This document shows, in pieces, positions 62,967-64,000 of a stretch of DNA of 64,000 nt (the first letter of the stretch is position 1; each line of letters starts with the position of its first letter). Origin of the DNA: Leptodactylus fallax. Lineage: Eukaryota; Chordata; Amphibia; Anura; Leptodactylidae. Below the pieces are notes generated by a model. That model saw only the letters and a program-made list of their open reading frames with translations. It was not told the origin of the DNA and searched no databases. The position numbers were made by a program, and so were the translations under genes. Location: contig CAMRHE010000656.1 of assembly GCA_947044405.1 (NCBI GenBank), forward strand, positions 325,001-389,000. The letters run 5' to 3'.

Positions 62967-63839
62967 ATGAGTCGCCTGCAATCAACCTCTGTCTCTGATC
63001 GCCTGAGGGGGTTCTCCAGGGCAGCATCCTCTTCTACATCACCATCGCTTGAGGCAGCCTCTCCTGCCCTTCCAGAGGAGGACCCCGAGCCCACTTTAAA
63101 GCAAGTTACTGGGCAGCTACTGGAGGCGATCCATGCCGGCACTTCCTCGCTGACCGGGAAAATTGAGGAGGTCAAAATCGACCTGGGCCTGCTCCGCCAG
63201 GACTTTCAGACCTTGCAAGGCAGGGTGTGTGAGGTGGAGGATCGGGTCTCTCAGGTAGAAGACACTGTTAACCCACTTCCTGCCAAGCTTCAGGAGCTGG
63301 AGAGAGCTGCAAGTTTGTGGACACAGCGTGCGGATGACCTGGAGAATAGATTGCGACGAAACAACCTCCGTATCCTGGGCCTGCCGGAGCGGGCGGTGGG
63401 TGAAGATCCTCGGGCCTTTGTGGAGGGGTAGCTGAAAAATGTCTTACCGGAGGCTCACTTCTCGCCAATCTTTGCAGTGGAACGGGCCCATCGGGTTCCG
63501 GCTAAGCCGCCGCCCCAGGGCGCACCTCCTCGACCCTTGTTGGCCCGTCTGATTAACAGCACGGATCGAGATACGGCGCTGCGGGCTGCACGCCAGGCCG
63601 GCGAGCTTAAGTACAACGGAGCAGCAGTGGCCATGTTTCCAGATTTCTCGGCGGCGCTCCAGAAGATCCGGGCATCCTTTGTGGCCGTTAAGAGGCGACT
63701 GAGAGAAAAGGCTATACAATACTCCATGATTTACCCAGCGCGTCTTCGGGTCGTCCATGACGGCAGGTCCCTATTCTTTACTTCGCCAAAGGATGTGGAG
63801 GACTGGCTATCTCTTCTACCTCGATCTCCAAGACGATGA
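62967..63839 (+). pseudogene. L1 ORF1 protein, one premature amber stop
   Basis: 290 codons from MSRLQSTSVSDRL. Order: Ser/Pro-rich N-terminus, coiled coil (about residues 45-130; VCEVEDRVSQVEDTV), RRM-like start (RRNNLRILGLPE), and a C-terminal domain with VERAHRVPAKPP, VKRRLREKAIQYSMIYPARL and DVEDWLSLLP. These are hallmarks of the RNA-binding chaperone of L1 elements. The frame is open except for TAG at 63429-63431, between VEG and LKNVLPE. Family members usually have Trp here, so TGG to TAG is likely. The upstream open frame to 62832 is judged to be 5' UTR. Confidence 0.88.
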
Positions 63840-64000
63840 TCCTGACGGCGTGTGGTGAGAGGTCCGATCGGACCATACATAGGGACTTATGTATTACGGG
63901 ATGTCCTTGTTTATTGTATAAGTAGTTTTATGAAAAGTGCGGTTCTGTTATTATAGTATCCTGTAGCCTTATAGTTACCGGGGCTGGCGACCCCCGGGGC

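Larger units (their letters stand above)
61969..64000 (+). mobile_element. L1-type LINE, 5' half, in UBE2M intron 4
   Basis: Begins at AGGGGGGCGTGGCTAGCGC, a GC-rich L1 5' UTR, and runs to the window edge. It comprises the 5' UTR (61969-62966) with about 125-bp tandem monomers, ORF1 (62967-63839), and the start of the spacer to ORF2. Base composition is far more GC-rich than the flanking intron. The rest lies beyond the window. Confidence 0.88.

Noticed and set aside
61650..64000. UBE2M exons 5 and 6 within the window
   Set aside because: No sequence resembling the expected EDWKPVL or downstream segments was found; the region is L1.

Overview
The window is nuclear DNA of a vertebrate, most likely an anuran amphibian. 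It holds two interrupted protein-coding genes in a very dense bed of transposable elements. The organism is inferred from the mix: CpG-rich gene starts, GT-AG introns, L1 and L2 LINEs, two DIRS tyrosine-recombinase retroelements, a Penelope-like element with a GIY-YIG domain, LTR elements, three Tc1/mariner copies of different ages and many small palindromic MITEs. I cannot name the species.

Layout. 1-706: 40-bp minisatellite. 0.8-6.9 kb: MITEs, including a TTAA-flanked piggyBac-like element inserted into an older MITE. 7.2-12.5 kb: L2 LINE, a DIRS element, another L2 tail. 12.8-17.1 kb: a broken Gypsy-like element interrupted by a retroviral-type LTR piece and, with a 13-bp target duplication, by a Penelope-like element. 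18.0-19.6 kb: a Tc1/mariner element of DD38E (Intruder) type with a damaged C-terminus. 20.9-41.3 kb: TRIM28 (KAP1), 17 coding exons on +, with an apparently intact DD35E (Traveler-type) transposon in intron 2 and a solo LTR in intron 6. 41.7-44.5 kb: a second DIRS element on -. 47.1 kb to the window end: UBE2M (UBC12), of which coding exons 1-4 are present. Its introns hold MITEs, a 5'-truncated L1 right against the exon 3 donor, a decayed Tc1 element with long inverted repeats, and the 5' half of an L1 whose ORF1 has one amber stop.

Functions. TRIM28 is the universal KRAB zinc-finger co-repressor: RING, two B-boxes, coiled coil, HP1 box, PHD and bromodomain are all recognisable, as is the PHD-proximal VKEE SUMO motif. 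It silences transposons by recruiting HP1 and SETDB1. UBE2M is the NEDD8-conjugating E2 that activates cullin-RING ligases. The two genes are neighbours by old synteny, not members of one pathway. The clearest anomaly in a gene is one extra T in a seven-T run at the end of TRIM28 exon 8, which breaks the frame and is most simply an assembly error. I found no convincing new multi-gene system. The most informative novelties are the insertion histories (nested elements with exact target duplications, and a paralogous empty site) and unusual element structures.
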